DNA of 32,396 nt from Mycobacterium arosiense ATCC BAA-1401 = DSM 45069 (lineage in GTDB: Bacteria > Actinomycetota > Actinomycetes > Mycobacteriales > Mycobacteriaceae): positions 1 to 32,396 of the forward strand of contig NZ_MVHG01000060.1 of NCBI RefSeq assembly GCF_002086125.1, written 5' to 3'. Every line of letters starts with the position of its first letter. Position 1 is the stretch's first letter. The notes under the pieces are model-generated. The model was not told the origin of the DNA, ran no database searches, and worked only from the letters and a program-made list of their open reading frames with translations. A program made the translations under genes and the position numbers. Of the stretch, positions 1 through 7,555 are shown one piece after another.

Positions 1-137
1 CGCTCGAAAAAGACATCCGGGACTGGATCACCGCCTGGAACGACAACCCGCGCCCCTTCAACTGGACCAAGACTGCAGATGAGATCTTCGAACGCCTCGC
101 TTCATATCTTCAACGAATTCCTGGCGCACGACACTAG
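1..137 (+). CDS. IS630-family transposase, C-terminal end only (cut by window edge)
   Basis: The open frame enters from the left edge (first full codon at base 3) and stops at TAG 135-137. The visible 44 residues read LEKDIRDWITAWNDNPRPF and then NWTKTADEIFERLASYLQRI. This is the typical tail of IS630-type DDE transposases, where an 'I..F...WN..P.PF.W.KTAD.I' segment closes the protein. The DDE catalytic core lies outside the window, so it cannot be said whether the element is intact. It sits beside a gene (pirin) that is clearly decaying, which fits an accessory, rearranged left flank. The family call rests on the tail motif alone. Confidence 0.72.
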   Translation, partial: LEKDIRDWITAWNDNPRPFNWTKTADEIFERLASYLQRIPGARH

Positions 138-165
138 TCCGACCGTGAACGTCGCACGCGGGCCT

Positions 166-495
166 CTACGAGTGCACCCACCGCGTAATCTCCGGAGTAA
201 CCGGATCGGTGATGTCGTCGAATTCGGGATGCTTCTTAAGCACAGTGGCGATCATCGAGCACACCGGAACAATGCGCTTGCCCTCGTCGCGCGCCTCGTT
301 GAGCGCCTCCTCGACCAGGATGGTGGCCAGCCCACGTCCGCCGTACGCCGGATCGATTTCGGTGTGGTAGAAGACGCGCTGATCGCCGCGGTCGGCAAAA
401 TCGGCCAGCCCCACCGCCTTACCTTCGACGGCGATCGTGTACTTCCCGTCCAGAAGGCTGACCGTGGCTTCGGCGCCGGTCTTATCGGTTGTCAT
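166..495 (-). CDS. Small GNAT-like N-acetyltransferase (YjdJ/GtN type)
   Basis: A 109-residue protein of the short 'GCN5-related acetyltransferase-like' type, which consists of little more than the acetyl-CoA-binding half of a GNAT fold. Residues about 15-30 give two beta strands (YTIAVEGKAVGLADF). Residues about 42-60 hold FYHTEIDPAYGGRGLATIL, whose GGRGLA is the pyrophosphate-binding loop (motif A), followed by the helix VEEALNEARDEG and the PVCSMIATVLKKHPEF segment with a conserved Cys. ATG at 495 follows an AAAGGGAA-like ribosome site by 6 nt. The start overlaps the 3' end of the pirin frame by 14 bp, so the two were probably co-transcribed. The substrate is unknown. Confidence 0.85.
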   Translation of the reverse strand: MTTDKTGAEATVSLLDGKYTIAVEGKAVGLADFADRGDQRVFYHTEIDPAYGGRGLATILVEEALNEARDEGKRIVPVCSMIATVLKKHPEFDDITDPVTPEITRWVHS

Positions 496-1477
496 CTATG
501 TTTCCCTTTCTTTGCGGTACTGGCCGTGGCCGCAGCCGAACGGTCGGCAGCGGTGGCGCGGGCAGCCGGGTGACGCTTCCCCGGTAGCCCCGGACGGCGC
601 CGAATCGATCGTCGGCGTCCTCCCACAATCGTCGATATCGGCGATGTCCTCGTGGCTTCGTCCGACGAAGTTTCACCACATCACCAGCTCTTCGGCGAAC
701 GGCGCTCCGCCGAGCAGCAGCACCCGCGCGGGCGCCTCCCCTGAGTTGTGCACTTGCAGCTGCGCCTGCCCGGGACCTCGGTACGCCAATTTGGCGCTCG
801 TCAGGACCGCCCCCGTCCACCGTTACGATCCCTACGTCGCAAAGCACCCCGTGCTCGAAGGCCGGGTCAACGTCGATGTCCAGCGTGCGGCCGGCCTCGA
901 TGTCAATCTGGGTGCCCAATAAAGGCGTGAAGGTCCGCACCGGCGACCGGCTTCCGGCCAGCTCACCGAGAAAGACCCGCGCTTGCGCGCCCGGCAATGC
1001 CATGGCCACGGGCGTGTAATGGGCGAAGTCCCGCCCGGTGTCGCGGGCGGATGCGGGCAGCGCGACCCAGCGCTGGACACCGTGCAATGGAGCGCGGGAG
1101 TCCACTGAAACTTCCGAGTGGCAGATGCCTGCCCCGGCGGTCATCAGATTCAGCTCGCCGGGCCGGACGGCCGCGCGCACGCCGGCGCTGTCGCGGTGCT
1201 CCACTTCCCCGCTTAACAACCAGCTGACGGTTTGTAGTCCCGTGTGCGGTGCGGCGGTACGCCCATCCGCGCGGCCACCGGGCCGTAGTGGTCGGTGAAA
1301 ACACCACGCGCCGACGAGGGAGCGCTGCCGTTGTGGCATTGTGCGTTGCACCCGGATCGCCCTCGGTCCGCCCAACGGCACTTCCCGCGGATGCAGCACT
1401 TGCACCACGGGTGGGGCGTCCGGATGTTGCGAACCGGCACAGGCGAGTTCGGCCGGCGCGACCTCTAGGTTGCTCAT
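482..1477 (-). pseudogene. Pirin-family protein, decayed (frameshifts and a nonsense codon)
   Basis: The ATG at 1477 has a strong GGAGG site 7 nt upstream. The frame stays open for 331 codons, but only parts match pirin (cupin fold, Fe-binding, nuclear-factor/quercetinase-like family). Pirin-like protein is continuous only if four single-base changes are undone: an extra base in the A4 run at 1298-1301, a lost base near 1248, an extra base in the C5 run at 810-814 and a lost base near 634. Between these the true pirin text lies in other frames: TDHYGPVAARMGVPPH, and later KLAYRGPGQAQLQVHNSG followed by PFAEELVMW-stop-NFVGRSHEDI. The stop is TGA at 675-673, where the family has Trp (MWWNF). 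One of the four metal-binding His residues (HxH) is lost in the open frame; the GICHSEVS pair is kept. The 331-residue frame therefore survives by chance and is unlikely to be functional. Confidence 0.85.
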
Positions 1478-1539
1478 CGTCTATCCTCCGTCGCGGGGCC
1501 CTCATGTGACGCCGTCATCCGCGACCGTACCCGGCGTCC

Positions 1540-2922
1540 CTATTTGCGCGGGGGCCGCAACACCTTCATGGCCAGCCGCATGACGGGCTCGGGCACCCGA
1601 TCCTTCATCGCCAGCGCGCTATCGGCGGCCCGGGACCGCAACGGGGTGCCGCGCCCGAAGACTCGGTTCAGCGCTCCTCCGGAGGGCTCGAGCACCACAT
1701 GCAGCGGCGGGGTCCCCACGGCGGCGCCCAGCGCGTTGGAGATGACCATCCGCTGGATCTCGCTGGTTCCTTCAAAGATGGTGTATAACTTGGCATCCCG
1801 ATACCATTTCTCGACCGGATGGTCGGTGATGTAGCCCCAGCCGCCCATGGTCTGGATGGCGCGCTCGGTGGCCCTGACCGCGACTTCGCTGGCGGCCATC
1901 TTCGACATCGAGCCCTCGCCCCGCTCGAAGGGGACGTTGTTGGCCACCATCCACGACGCGCGCCAGGTGAGCAGCCGGGCGGCGTCGATCTGGGTGGCCA
2001 GCTCCGCCAGCGGGAAGGCGATGCCCTGGTTGTCGATGATCGGCCCGCCAAAGGCCTCGCGTTCGGTGGCGTACGCGGTGGCGTATTCGAGTGCCGCGCG
2101 GGCGATGCCGATGGCCTGGGCGGCGACCATGGGACGGGTCTGCTCGAAGGTGCCCAACGTCGCGGAACCGGACCGCTTTCCGCCCGCCACCACTTCCCTG
2201 GCTTTGGCGAGCTTGTGCTCGAGCTTCTCCTGTCCGCCAAGCAGATTCGCTGCCGGAACGCGCACACCTTCGAACAGCAATTCGGCGGTATGAGACGCCC
2301 GACAACCCAGCTTGTCCAGCTTCCGCACCAGTTTCAGGCCGGGTGTGCCCCCCGGCACCACGAACAAGGCCTGACCGCGGTGGCCGAGCTCCTCGTCGAC
2401 CACGGCGTTGACCACGTGCACGTTGGCGATGCCGCCGTTGCCGATCCACATCTTGTGGCCGTCGATGATCCAGTCGTCACCGTCGCGGCGCGCATGGGTG
2501 CGCAGGTTGCGCACATCGCTGCCGCCCTCCGGCTCGGAGATGGCCAGGGCTGCGAGTTTGAGATCGCCTGGTGTGCCGAAACATTCGGGCGCCCACTCCA
2601 GCATCTGTTCGGGGGAAGCGGCCTGGCCGATCGCAGACAGCGCCAGCGCGGGCATGACGATCGCGAGCCCGATCCCGGCGCAACCCCAAAACAGCTCCTC
2701 CATGAACATCGGTAGGGAGATGCCGGTCGGATCACCGATCAGATCGCGGTAGAACAGCGGGCTGTAGAAACCGCGCTGCGCGGCCTCCTCGAGCACGGGC
2801 CAGGGAAATTCCTGTCGCTGGTCGTAGTCCAGCGCGACCGGGCGAATTACGGATTCGGCGAACTCATGTGTGCGCCTGGCAAGGTCGTGTTGTGCTGCCG
2901 TCGGGGTCAGGTCGAACGTCAT
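1540..2922 (-). CDS. Acyl-CoA dehydrogenase (FadE-type)
   Basis: A 460-residue flavoenzyme that would introduce the alpha-beta double bond into an acyl-CoA in beta-oxidation, passing electrons to ETF. The N-terminal helical domain starts LTPTAAQHDLARRTHEFAES. The middle beta domain carries AISEPEGGSDVRNLRT and HKMWIGNG (FAD and substrate contacts). The C-terminal helical domain contains QTMGGWGYITDHPVEKWYRD and LYTIFEGTSEIQRMV, whose Glu in FEGT is at the catalytic base position. The tail after about residue 400 extends beyond the usual 380-390 residues with a basic end. It sits upstream of the pirin pseudogene with a 62-bp gap, on the same strand. The specific FadE number and chain-length preference cannot be read from the sequence. 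Confidence 0.93.
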   Translation of the reverse strand: MTFDLTPTAAQHDLARRTHEFAESVIRPVALDYDQRQEFPWPVLEEAAQRGFYSPLFYRDLIGDPTGISLPMFMEELFWGCAGIGLAIVMPALALSAIGQAASPEQMLEWAPECFGTPGDLKLAALAISEPEGGSDVRNLRTHARRDGDDWIIDGHKMWIGNGGIANVHVVNAVVDEELGHRGQALFVVPGGTPGLKLVRKLDKLGCRASHTAELLFEGVRVPAANLLGGQEKLEHKLAKAREVVAGGKRSGSATLGTFEQTRPMVAAQAIGIARAALEYATAYATEREAFGGPIIDNQGIAFPLAELATQIDAARLLTWRASWMVANNVPFERGEGSMSKMAASEVAVRATERAIQTMGGWGYITDHPVEKWYRDAKLYTIFEGTSEIQRMVISNALGAAVGTPPLHVVLEPSGGALNRVFGRGTPLRSRAADSALAMKDRVPEPVMRLAMKVLRPPRK

Positions 2923-2942
2923 GGGTGCGCCTCTGGGTCGAC

Positions 2943-2952
2943 AGACTGGTCT
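2943..2952. promoter_or_regulatory. Possible TetR-like operator upstream of acyl-CoA dehydrogenase
   Basis: AGACTGGTCT is a short dyad (AGAC/GTCT arms, 2-nt centre) 20-30 bp before the ATG at 2922, within a wider GGTCG...CGACC pair. The position suits an operator for a TetR-type repressor, common beside fadE genes, but no such regulator is in the window and arms of 4 bp can arise by chance. Confidence 0.2.
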
Positions 2953-3015
2953 TGCCGACCCCGACTACCCCGTTGACCGGCGCAGCAAACTGCCGCTGCG
3001 GGTGTCGGCGAAATG

Positions 3016-3432
3016 TCAGGCGGCCGAACGTGGTTTGACTTGCGCCAGCGGCAGGTGCAGCACGACCGCGGGCTCCGCGACGGCCTCGTGCTCGTGGCGT
3101 GCGAGCAGCGCCGCGTTCTCGGGCAGCTGTCGTGCATTAATTTCGCCGGAAGCGATGCGCCGCAGGACCTCGTGGGCGTGGGCGAGCTGTTCACGCTTGC
3201 GGTATTGGCCGCCCGGCAGCTTCACGCCGGCCCACACGCCGTACTCCTCGCGGTGCGCGATGGCATGTGCGGCGCACCGGCGCTGTTGGGCCAGCGGGCA
3301 GCGGCGCAGGCATTGGAGTCGCGCCTCGGTGGCCGACCGCTCGTATGCGCGCGCCTTCGCGGCGCCGTCACCACCGTCGTCGTCGGGGTAGCCGAACCAA
3401 AGTTCCGGGTTGGCTGCGCAGGGGTGTGCCAT
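3016..3432 (-). CDS. whiB5: WhiB5-like iron-sulfur transcription factor
   Basis: A 138-residue Wbl protein, matching WhiB5 (Rv0022c) in length and place. Wbl proteins hold a 4Fe-4S cluster on four Cys and act with the primary sigma factor. The four Cys are C5, C41, C45 and C53, spaced C-x3-C-x7-C instead of the usual C-x2-C-x5-C, a feature I associate with WhiB5. The turn motif GVWAG is at 65-69, followed by the basic stretch KLPGGQYRKREQLAH that would contact DNA. The C-terminal tail is Ala/Glu-rich. ATG 3432 is chosen over the upstream in-frame ATG at 3510 because AAGGAG lies 6 nt before it and the protein then begins at the first cluster Cys region. It diverges from the Xre-type regulator gene starting at 3574. 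Confidence 0.92.
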   Translation of the reverse strand: MAHPCAANPELWFGYPDDDGGDGAAKARAYERSATEARLQCLRRCPLAQQRRCAAHAIAHREEYGVWAGVKLPGGQYRKREQLAHAHEVLRRIASGEINARQLPENAALLARHEHEAVAEPAVVLHLPLAQVKPRSAA

Positions 3433-3467
3433 GGCGGTCTCCTTGCCGAGCGTGAAACGTTGACGGA

Positions 3468-3496
3468 ATCGTATACACGTGCAGCGCCTCGCGCAA
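3468..3496 (-). promoter_or_regulatory. Predicted whiB5 promoter
   Basis: On the minus strand, TTGCGC (3496-3491) and TACGAT (3473-3468) are separated by 17 nt, matching a mycobacterial SigA-type promoter with a TANNNT -10. Transcription would start near 3461, leaving a short leader with the AAGGAG site before ATG 3432. Confidence 0.4.
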
Positions 3497-3544
3497 GCGA
3501 AACGTGACAAAAGCGTATATATCGATAGCGAGGCCCCGCGTGTG

Positions 3545-3565
3545 TAATATCCGGCCTATGGCCGG
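3545..3565 (+). promoter_or_regulatory. Predicted promoter and palindrome before the Rv0023-like regulator
   Basis: TAATAT at 3545-3550 is a good -10 box. It is followed at once by a perfect inverted repeat CCGGCC-TAT-GGCCGG (3551-3565), which covers the expected start of transcription and ends at the GGAG ribosome site (3564-3567) of GTG 3574. A protein bound here would block transcription or translation, so it is a candidate operator for the adjacent Xre-type regulator or another factor. Confidence 0.35.
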
Positions 3566-3573
3566 AGCGTGCG

Positions 3574-4356
3574 GTGACCCGTGAATCGGCTGGTGCAGCT
3601 ATCCGCGCGTTGCGTGAATCGCGCGATTGGTCACTAGCCGATCTCGCCGCCGCGACCGGGGTCAGCATCATGGGGCTGAGTTTTTTGGAACGTGGTGCCC
3701 GCAAGCCGCACAAAAGCACAGTTCAAAAGATCGAAAACGGGCTTGGTCTGCCGCCGGGAACCTACTCGCGGCTCTTGGTGGCCGCCGATCCGGACGCCGA
3801 GCTGGCGCGTTTGATGGCCGCCCAACCGCCGGCTCCGATGCCCGCGCGGCGCAGCGGGCCGGTGGTGGTCGATCGTCACAGCGACACGGAAGTGCTGGAA
3901 GGCTACGCCGAGGCGCAGCTCGATGCGCTCAAATCGGTCATCGATCGGTTGCCCGCGACAACATCAAACGAATATGAGACGTATATTCTGTCTGTGATCG
4001 CGCAGTGCGTGAAGGCCGAGATGCTGGCTGCCAGCTCGTGGCGGGTGGCGGTGAACGCCGGCGCCGACTCGACCGGCCGGCTGATGGAGCATTTGCGGGC
4101 CTTGGAGGCGACCCGCGCAGCGCTGTTGAAGCGCATGCCCAACAGCCTGAGCGCCCGTTTCGACCGGGCGTGCGCCCAGTCGTCGTTGCCGGAGACCATC
4201 ATCGCCGCCTTGGTCGGCGTGGATGTCGACGAAATGTGGCACATCCGCAATCGGGGAGTGATCTCGCCGGGCGCTCTGCCGCGTGTGCGCGCATTCACCG
4301 ATGCCGTCGAGTCGGAAGAAGACCGCGCAAGCCAGGACGACGACGGGGGGTCATGA
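3574..4356 (+). CDS. Xre-family transcriptional regulator (Rv0023 homologue)
   Basis: A 260-residue regulator. Residues about 6-60 form a helix-turn-helix of the Xre/cI type: RALRESRDWSLADLAAATGV, then SIMGLSFLERGARKPHKSTV and QKIENGLGLPPGTYSRLL. The C-terminal 170 residues are mostly helical with no motif I recognise and probably serve dimerisation or ligand sensing. Start is GTG 3574 with GGAG 6 nt upstream; the ATG at 3558 is out of frame and closes early. The stop overlaps the start of the NlpC/P60 gene (ATGATGA at 4353), so it is translationally coupled to the cluster it heads and divergent from whiB5. It is the most likely local regulator of the cluster; that role is inferred from position. 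Confidence 0.88.
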   Translation: MTRESAGAAIRALRESRDWSLADLAAATGVSIMGLSFLERGARKPHKSTVQKIENGLGLPPGTYSRLLVAADPDAELARLMAAQPPAPMPARRSGPVVVDRHSDTEVLEGYAEAQLDALKSVIDRLPATTSNEYETYILSVIAQCVKAEMLAASSWRVAVNAGADSTGRLMEHLRALEATRAALLKRMPNSLSARFDRACAQSSLPETIIAALVGVDVDEMWHIRNRGVISPGALPRVRAFTDAVESEEDRASQDDDGGS

Positions 4357-5180
4357 TGAGTCACACCGACGTCGAGGCGTTGAGCCGGGCCCATCAGCTA
4401 TTCGCCGGCCGCACGCAGCCGTCACCCCTGGACACGGCCACCGGGCATTATCGCGATGTGTTGCAGCGAGCCGCACGGCTGGGCAACGCGATGGCGCACG
4501 GCGGTTATCAACTCGCGGTCGACCACAGCCGGCAACGCCTCGCGGCGACAGCGGGCACCGACGCCGCGGCCACCGACATCATCGCCGGCGCGCACCGGGA
4601 CCGGGCGCAGGCCCATGATCTGACCCGGGCCGTCCTGGACGCGGCGCGCGCGGATGCCGCCGCGACACCGGCGACGCCATTGGCTCAGCGAGAGGCGATG
4701 CGGCGGCGCGCGACTCGGCTCCGAGCGCAGCGGGCCCACGTCCTGTCGGCTCGCTTGCGCGCGCGACGACGGCACGCGGAACTGCTGGCCTTGCGCTATC
4801 GGCTGCGGCGGCTCGCGATCTCCGGGTCGCGGGGTGTACCGGGCGACCGCGCCGCGTTGGCGGTGCGTGCGGCATTGTCCCGACTGGGCCGACCGTACGT
4901 CTGGGGCGCGACCGGACCCGACCGGTTCGACTGTTCAGGCCTGGTTCAGTGGAGTTACGCGCAGGCCGGTATTCACCTGGACCGCACCACCTATCAGCAG
5001 ATCAACGACGGCGTCCCGGTGGCTCGTTCTCAGGTGCGGCCCGGCGATCTGGTGTTTCCGCACCCCGGCCACGTGCAGCTGGCCATCGGGAACAACCTCG
5101 TCGTGGAGGCGCCCTATGCGGGTGCCTCGGTGCGAATAAGCCGACTGGGCAGCAACGTTGCGATCCGCCGACCGATATGA
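4356..5180 (+). CDS. NlpC/P60 family peptidoglycan endopeptidase (Rv0024 homologue)
   Basis: A 274-residue protein with a C-terminal NlpC/P60 domain (about 165-274) that in relatives (RipA, RipB) cuts the D-Glu to meso-DAP bond in peptidoglycan stems. The catalytic Cys193 is in RFDCSGLVQWSYAQAG and His239 in PGDLVFPHPGHVQLAIG. Glu251 lies 12 residues after His, the same spacing as the third catalytic residue of RipA (from memory C383, H432, E444). The N-terminal 160 residues are Ala/Arg-rich helices, partly coiled-coil-like (LRAQRAHVLSARLRARR). There is no Sec signal peptide or transmembrane segment, so export would need another route; neighbouring EspC-like and DUF4226 proteins suggest type VII secretion. 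ATG 4356 is chosen over ATG 4353 because the G-rich ribosome site is then 5 nt away. Confidence 0.9.
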   Translation: MSHTDVEALSRAHQLFAGRTQPSPLDTATGHYRDVLQRAARLGNAMAHGGYQLAVDHSRQRLAATAGTDAAATDIIAGAHRDRAQAHDLTRAVLDAARADAAATPATPLAQREAMRRRATRLRAQRAHVLSARLRARRRHAELLALRYRLRRLAISGSRGVPGDRAALAVRAALSRLGRPYVWGATGPDRFDCSGLVQWSYAQAGIHLDRTTYQQINDGVPVARSQVRPGDLVFPHPGHVQLAIGNNLVVEAPYAGASVRISRLGSNVAIRRPI

Positions 5181-5228
5181 CCAACCAAGACCGCCCGGCG
5201 ACGCGGGCACGACGAAAAGGGTGAGCCG

Positions 5229-5591
5229 ATGCCGGAACAACCCGGACCTTCGTTAGAGGCCGTCGAGGCGCGGCGCTCGGCACTGGCGAGTCAGCACGGC
5301 GCCGCTGCCGACGCCGACCGTTTGTTGAACGAGGTACTGACCAGCGTTCACCACGCGGCGCGCGAGAGCGTCAGGCGACTGGATTCCATCGCCGAACAGA
5401 TCGATGACGCGACCGTGCACCAGGCGGACCTCGCCCTCGATACACCCCTGGGGGCGCGCGAATTTCAGAAGTTCCTGCTGGCCAAGCAACGTGAGATCGC
5501 GTCGGTCGTGGCCGAGGCGCGCGAATTCGGGCAAGCCAAAAAGGCTGTGCTGCAGAGCCTTCGGTCCCAGTACGCCGCCGAAAGCGGCTAG
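5229..5591 (+). CDS. DUF4226 family protein (Rv0025 homologue)
   Basis: A 120-residue, almost wholly helical protein, same length as Rv0025. It carries a DUF4226-like region over residues about 10-115. The conserved block LDTPLGAREFQKFLLAKQREI is closely repeated in the next gene as LDTPAGARDFQRFLIGKLRDI, so the two are paralogous over this domain. No signal peptide, membrane segment or catalytic motif is visible; helical proteins of about 100 residues are typical of type VII secretion substrates and their partners, though no WxG motif is present. ATG 5229 has AAGGGTGAG about 5 nt upstream. It follows the NlpC/P60 gene by 48 bp. Molecular function is unknown. Confidence 0.85.
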   Translation: MPEQPGPSLEAVEARRSALASQHGAAADADRLLNEVLTSVHHAARESVRRLDSIAEQIDDATVHQADLALDTPLGAREFQKFLLAKQREIASVVAEAREFGQAKKAVLQSLRSQYAAESG

Positions 5592-5661
5592 TCAGAACCA
5601 GTCCACACCGCCTGGCACACTGAATTGTCACCGACAATGCCCCTGAGTACCGTCGCCCGAC

Positions 5662-5727
5662 ATGAAGGGGCCGCGTCTTTTCCAGCAGCAACGTTCGAGC
5701 GGGCTGCGCCGCCACCTGCCGCGCTGA
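5662..5727 (+). other. Possible upstream mini-ORF overlapping the start of the Rv0026-like gene
   Basis: ATG 5662 opens a 21-codon basic peptide (MKGPRLFQQQRSSG...) whose TGA (5725-5727) overlaps the candidate ATG at 5727 as TGATG, an arrangement that can couple translation. The true gene start here is uncertain and this frame may be chance. Confidence 0.15.
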
Positions 5728-7187
5728 TGTCCACGTATGACGACCTGCTCGCCGCGGTCAAAGACGTGCGCGACCGCACCGGTGATCCGAACGCCTGGCA
5801 GACGGGATTGGCGCCGGACGAAGTGACCGCCGCAATCACCCCGACGACCCGGCCCGAACAGGTCGAGGCGATCTTGCGCAAGATCCGCCAGCAACACCCG
5901 GGTCTCTTCGGCGCCGGAACAACGTCCAATCAGCCCGTGGGGCGGCCGTCCGCGGAAACCGGGCCACCGCCGGATGGCGAATCGGGCGCGGCGGCCGATG
6001 CCATCGCTCGCGCCGAAGCCACTCTGGCACAACAGAACTCGGCTAGCTCGCAGTTGGACATGCAGGTGGTCTCGGCCATCCTGAACGCGCACCTGCGTGC
6101 GGTGGACGGCAGAGACGCGCTCACCAAGTTGCAACACGAGACCGAAGCGGCGGTGCGGACCAGGTCAGACCTGGACACTCCGGCGGGAGCGCGCGACTTC
6201 CAGCGGTTCCTCATCGGCAAGCTCCGAGACATCCGCGAGGTCGTCCTGACCGCCAGCCTGGATGACACATCGAAGTCAGCGCTGATGGCCGCCTGGACGT
6301 CGCTGTATGACGCCTCCAAGGGTGACCCGAAGGCTTCGGGCGAACAACCGCGGCCGGCGGTGGCCGTTGATGACGCGCCGGCGGCCGGACCGCCCGGCGA
6401 TCCCGACACCGAGTGGGATCCACTGCTGGACTCCTTGTTCGGTGACGATGACGGACTGCTGTCCGGCGATATTGCGGGTCCGGATCCTGCCGCCGGCACC
6501 GCGATGCCGCCCGCCCCCACACAGCCGATCGCCCCGGCGGTGCCTACTTTCGGCGGCGGATCCCTGCCGGGGCTGGGCTCTGTGCCCGCATCCATGGCTG
6601 GTTGGGAAGGGCCCGATGGTCTCTCCGGGTTGCACGACGGCGATGGGACCGACCCGGCCCTGGAAGAACTGGCCGACGACGAGCAGCTGCCGGACGTCCA
6701 AGACCAGGATCGCGGCGCGCAGGATGCCTCTAAGGAGGGCGGAGAGGGAACCGACGACCAGCCGGGCTCGCCGCCGGATGAGCCGGCGGCCGGCCCCACA
6801 TCGGTGACGTTGCCCGACGGTGAAACGGTCACCGCTGCCAGCCCCCAGCTGGCAGCGGCGATCAAGGCCGCCGTCGGCGGCACCCCGATAGCGGAGGCCT
6901 TCCAACAACAGGGAATGACCATCCCCCCACCGGGAACCGCGGTCTCCAGCCCCATCGATTCCCTGCAGGTGACCCCTGGCGATATCGGAATGTTCACCGA
7001 TCGTCACGCGCTGGCGCTCAATCCCGGCAAGGCGCTTCTCGATGGTCAAATTCAACACATCGCCACCGTGAGCGGGCCGAGCTTCCTAGGCTGGGAGCAT
7101 CCGCCGGCGGCGACCGCGGCACCGACGACGCCGGCCAAGCCTGACCCACCGACACCGACCCGGCCGGCGACCTCGTCGACCACCTGA
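5727..7187 (+). CDS. DUF4226 protein with acidic linker and cysteine-less NlpC/P60-like tail (Rv0026 homologue)
   Basis: About 486 residues from ATG 5727; an in-frame TTG at 5625 or ATG at 5637 would add about 30, and no option has a convincing ribosome site. Layout: a short N-terminal domain starting MSTYDDLLAAVKDVRDRTG; a DUF4226-like helical domain (roughly 90-200) paralogous to the preceding gene; a long Asp/Pro/Gly-rich linker (WDPLLDSLFGDDDGLL and onward, roughly 210-380); and a C-terminal domain with TPGDIGMFTDRHALALNPGK. That last segment matches the second half of the neighbouring NlpC/P60 domain: PGD to His is 8 residues in both, and an acidic residue follows His by 12 in both. The protein contains no cysteine at all, so this domain cannot be an active Cys peptidase; a binding or scaffold role is inferred. 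Confidence 0.85.
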   Translation: MSTYDDLLAAVKDVRDRTGDPNAWQTGLAPDEVTAAITPTTRPEQVEAILRKIRQQHPGLFGAGTTSNQPVGRPSAETGPPPDGESGAAADAIARAEATLAQQNSASSQLDMQVVSAILNAHLRAVDGRDALTKLQHETEAAVRTRSDLDTPAGARDFQRFLIGKLRDIREVVLTASLDDTSKSALMAAWTSLYDASKGDPKASGEQPRPAVAVDDAPAAGPPGDPDTEWDPLLDSLFGDDDGLLSGDIAGPDPAAGTAMPPAPTQPIAPAVPTFGGGSLPGLGSVPASMAGWEGPDGLSGLHDGDGTDPALEELADDEQLPDVQDQDRGAQDASKEGGEGTDDQPGSPPDEPAAGPTSVTLPDGETVTAASPQLAAAIKAAVGGTPIAEAFQQQGMTIPPPGTAVSSPIDSLQVTPGDIGMFTDRHALALNPGKALLDGQIQHIATVSGPSFLGWEHPPAATAAPTTPAKPDPPTPTRPATSSTT

Positions 7188-7237
7188 CAAAAATGAATTC
7201 GCCGGTAGCGCCGGCGGTCGTCAACAGGAGACAGCGG

Positions 7238-7555
7238 ATGGCAGATTCGATTCATGTAGTGCCTGCGCACCTACGTCAGGCTGCTGCGCACCACCAGGAC
7301 ACCTCGGAGTACTTGCGTACCGTGCCGTCGTCGCACGCCGCGATCCAGGAGAGCCTCGATTCGCTGGGGCCGATCTTCAGCGAATTGCGCGACGCCGGCC
7401 GTGAGCTACTGGAGCTCCGACGCCAGTGTTATGAGCAGCAAGCCGCCGACCACGCCGATTTGGCCGACAAATTGACCGATTCGGCGGCGATGTGGGAACA
7501 GCACGAGCAAGAGGCGGCAGGGAAGTTCGGCGACATCGTCGACCGCGGTCGATGA
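7238..7555 (+). CDS. EspC-like type VII secretion-associated protein (Rv0027 homologue)
   Basis: 105 residues, the same length as Rv0027. The N-terminus IHVVPAHLRQAAAHHQDTSEYL fits the EspC/DUF2580 family signature ('V.P..LR.AA..H'), whose founder is a substrate co-secreted through ESX-1. The rest is two predicted amphipathic helices in a WXG100-like hairpin. I do not see a clean YxxxD/E secretion signal at the C-terminus (there is CYEQQAADHAD and WEQHEQE), so secretion is not established. ATG 7238 follows AGGAG by 7 nt, which decides the start over the upstream in-frame ATG at 7193. The stop overlaps the next start (ATGA), so the two are translationally coupled. Confidence 0.87.
   Translation: MADSIHVVPAHLRQAAAHHQDTSEYLRTVPSSHAAIQESLDSLGPIFSELRDAGRELLELRRQCYEQQAADHADLADKLTDSAAMWEQHEQEAAGKFGDIVDRGR

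Noticed and set aside
4005..5180. 391-residue reading of the NlpC/P60 gene
   Set aside because: Residues before ATG 4356 are the regulator gene read out of frame.
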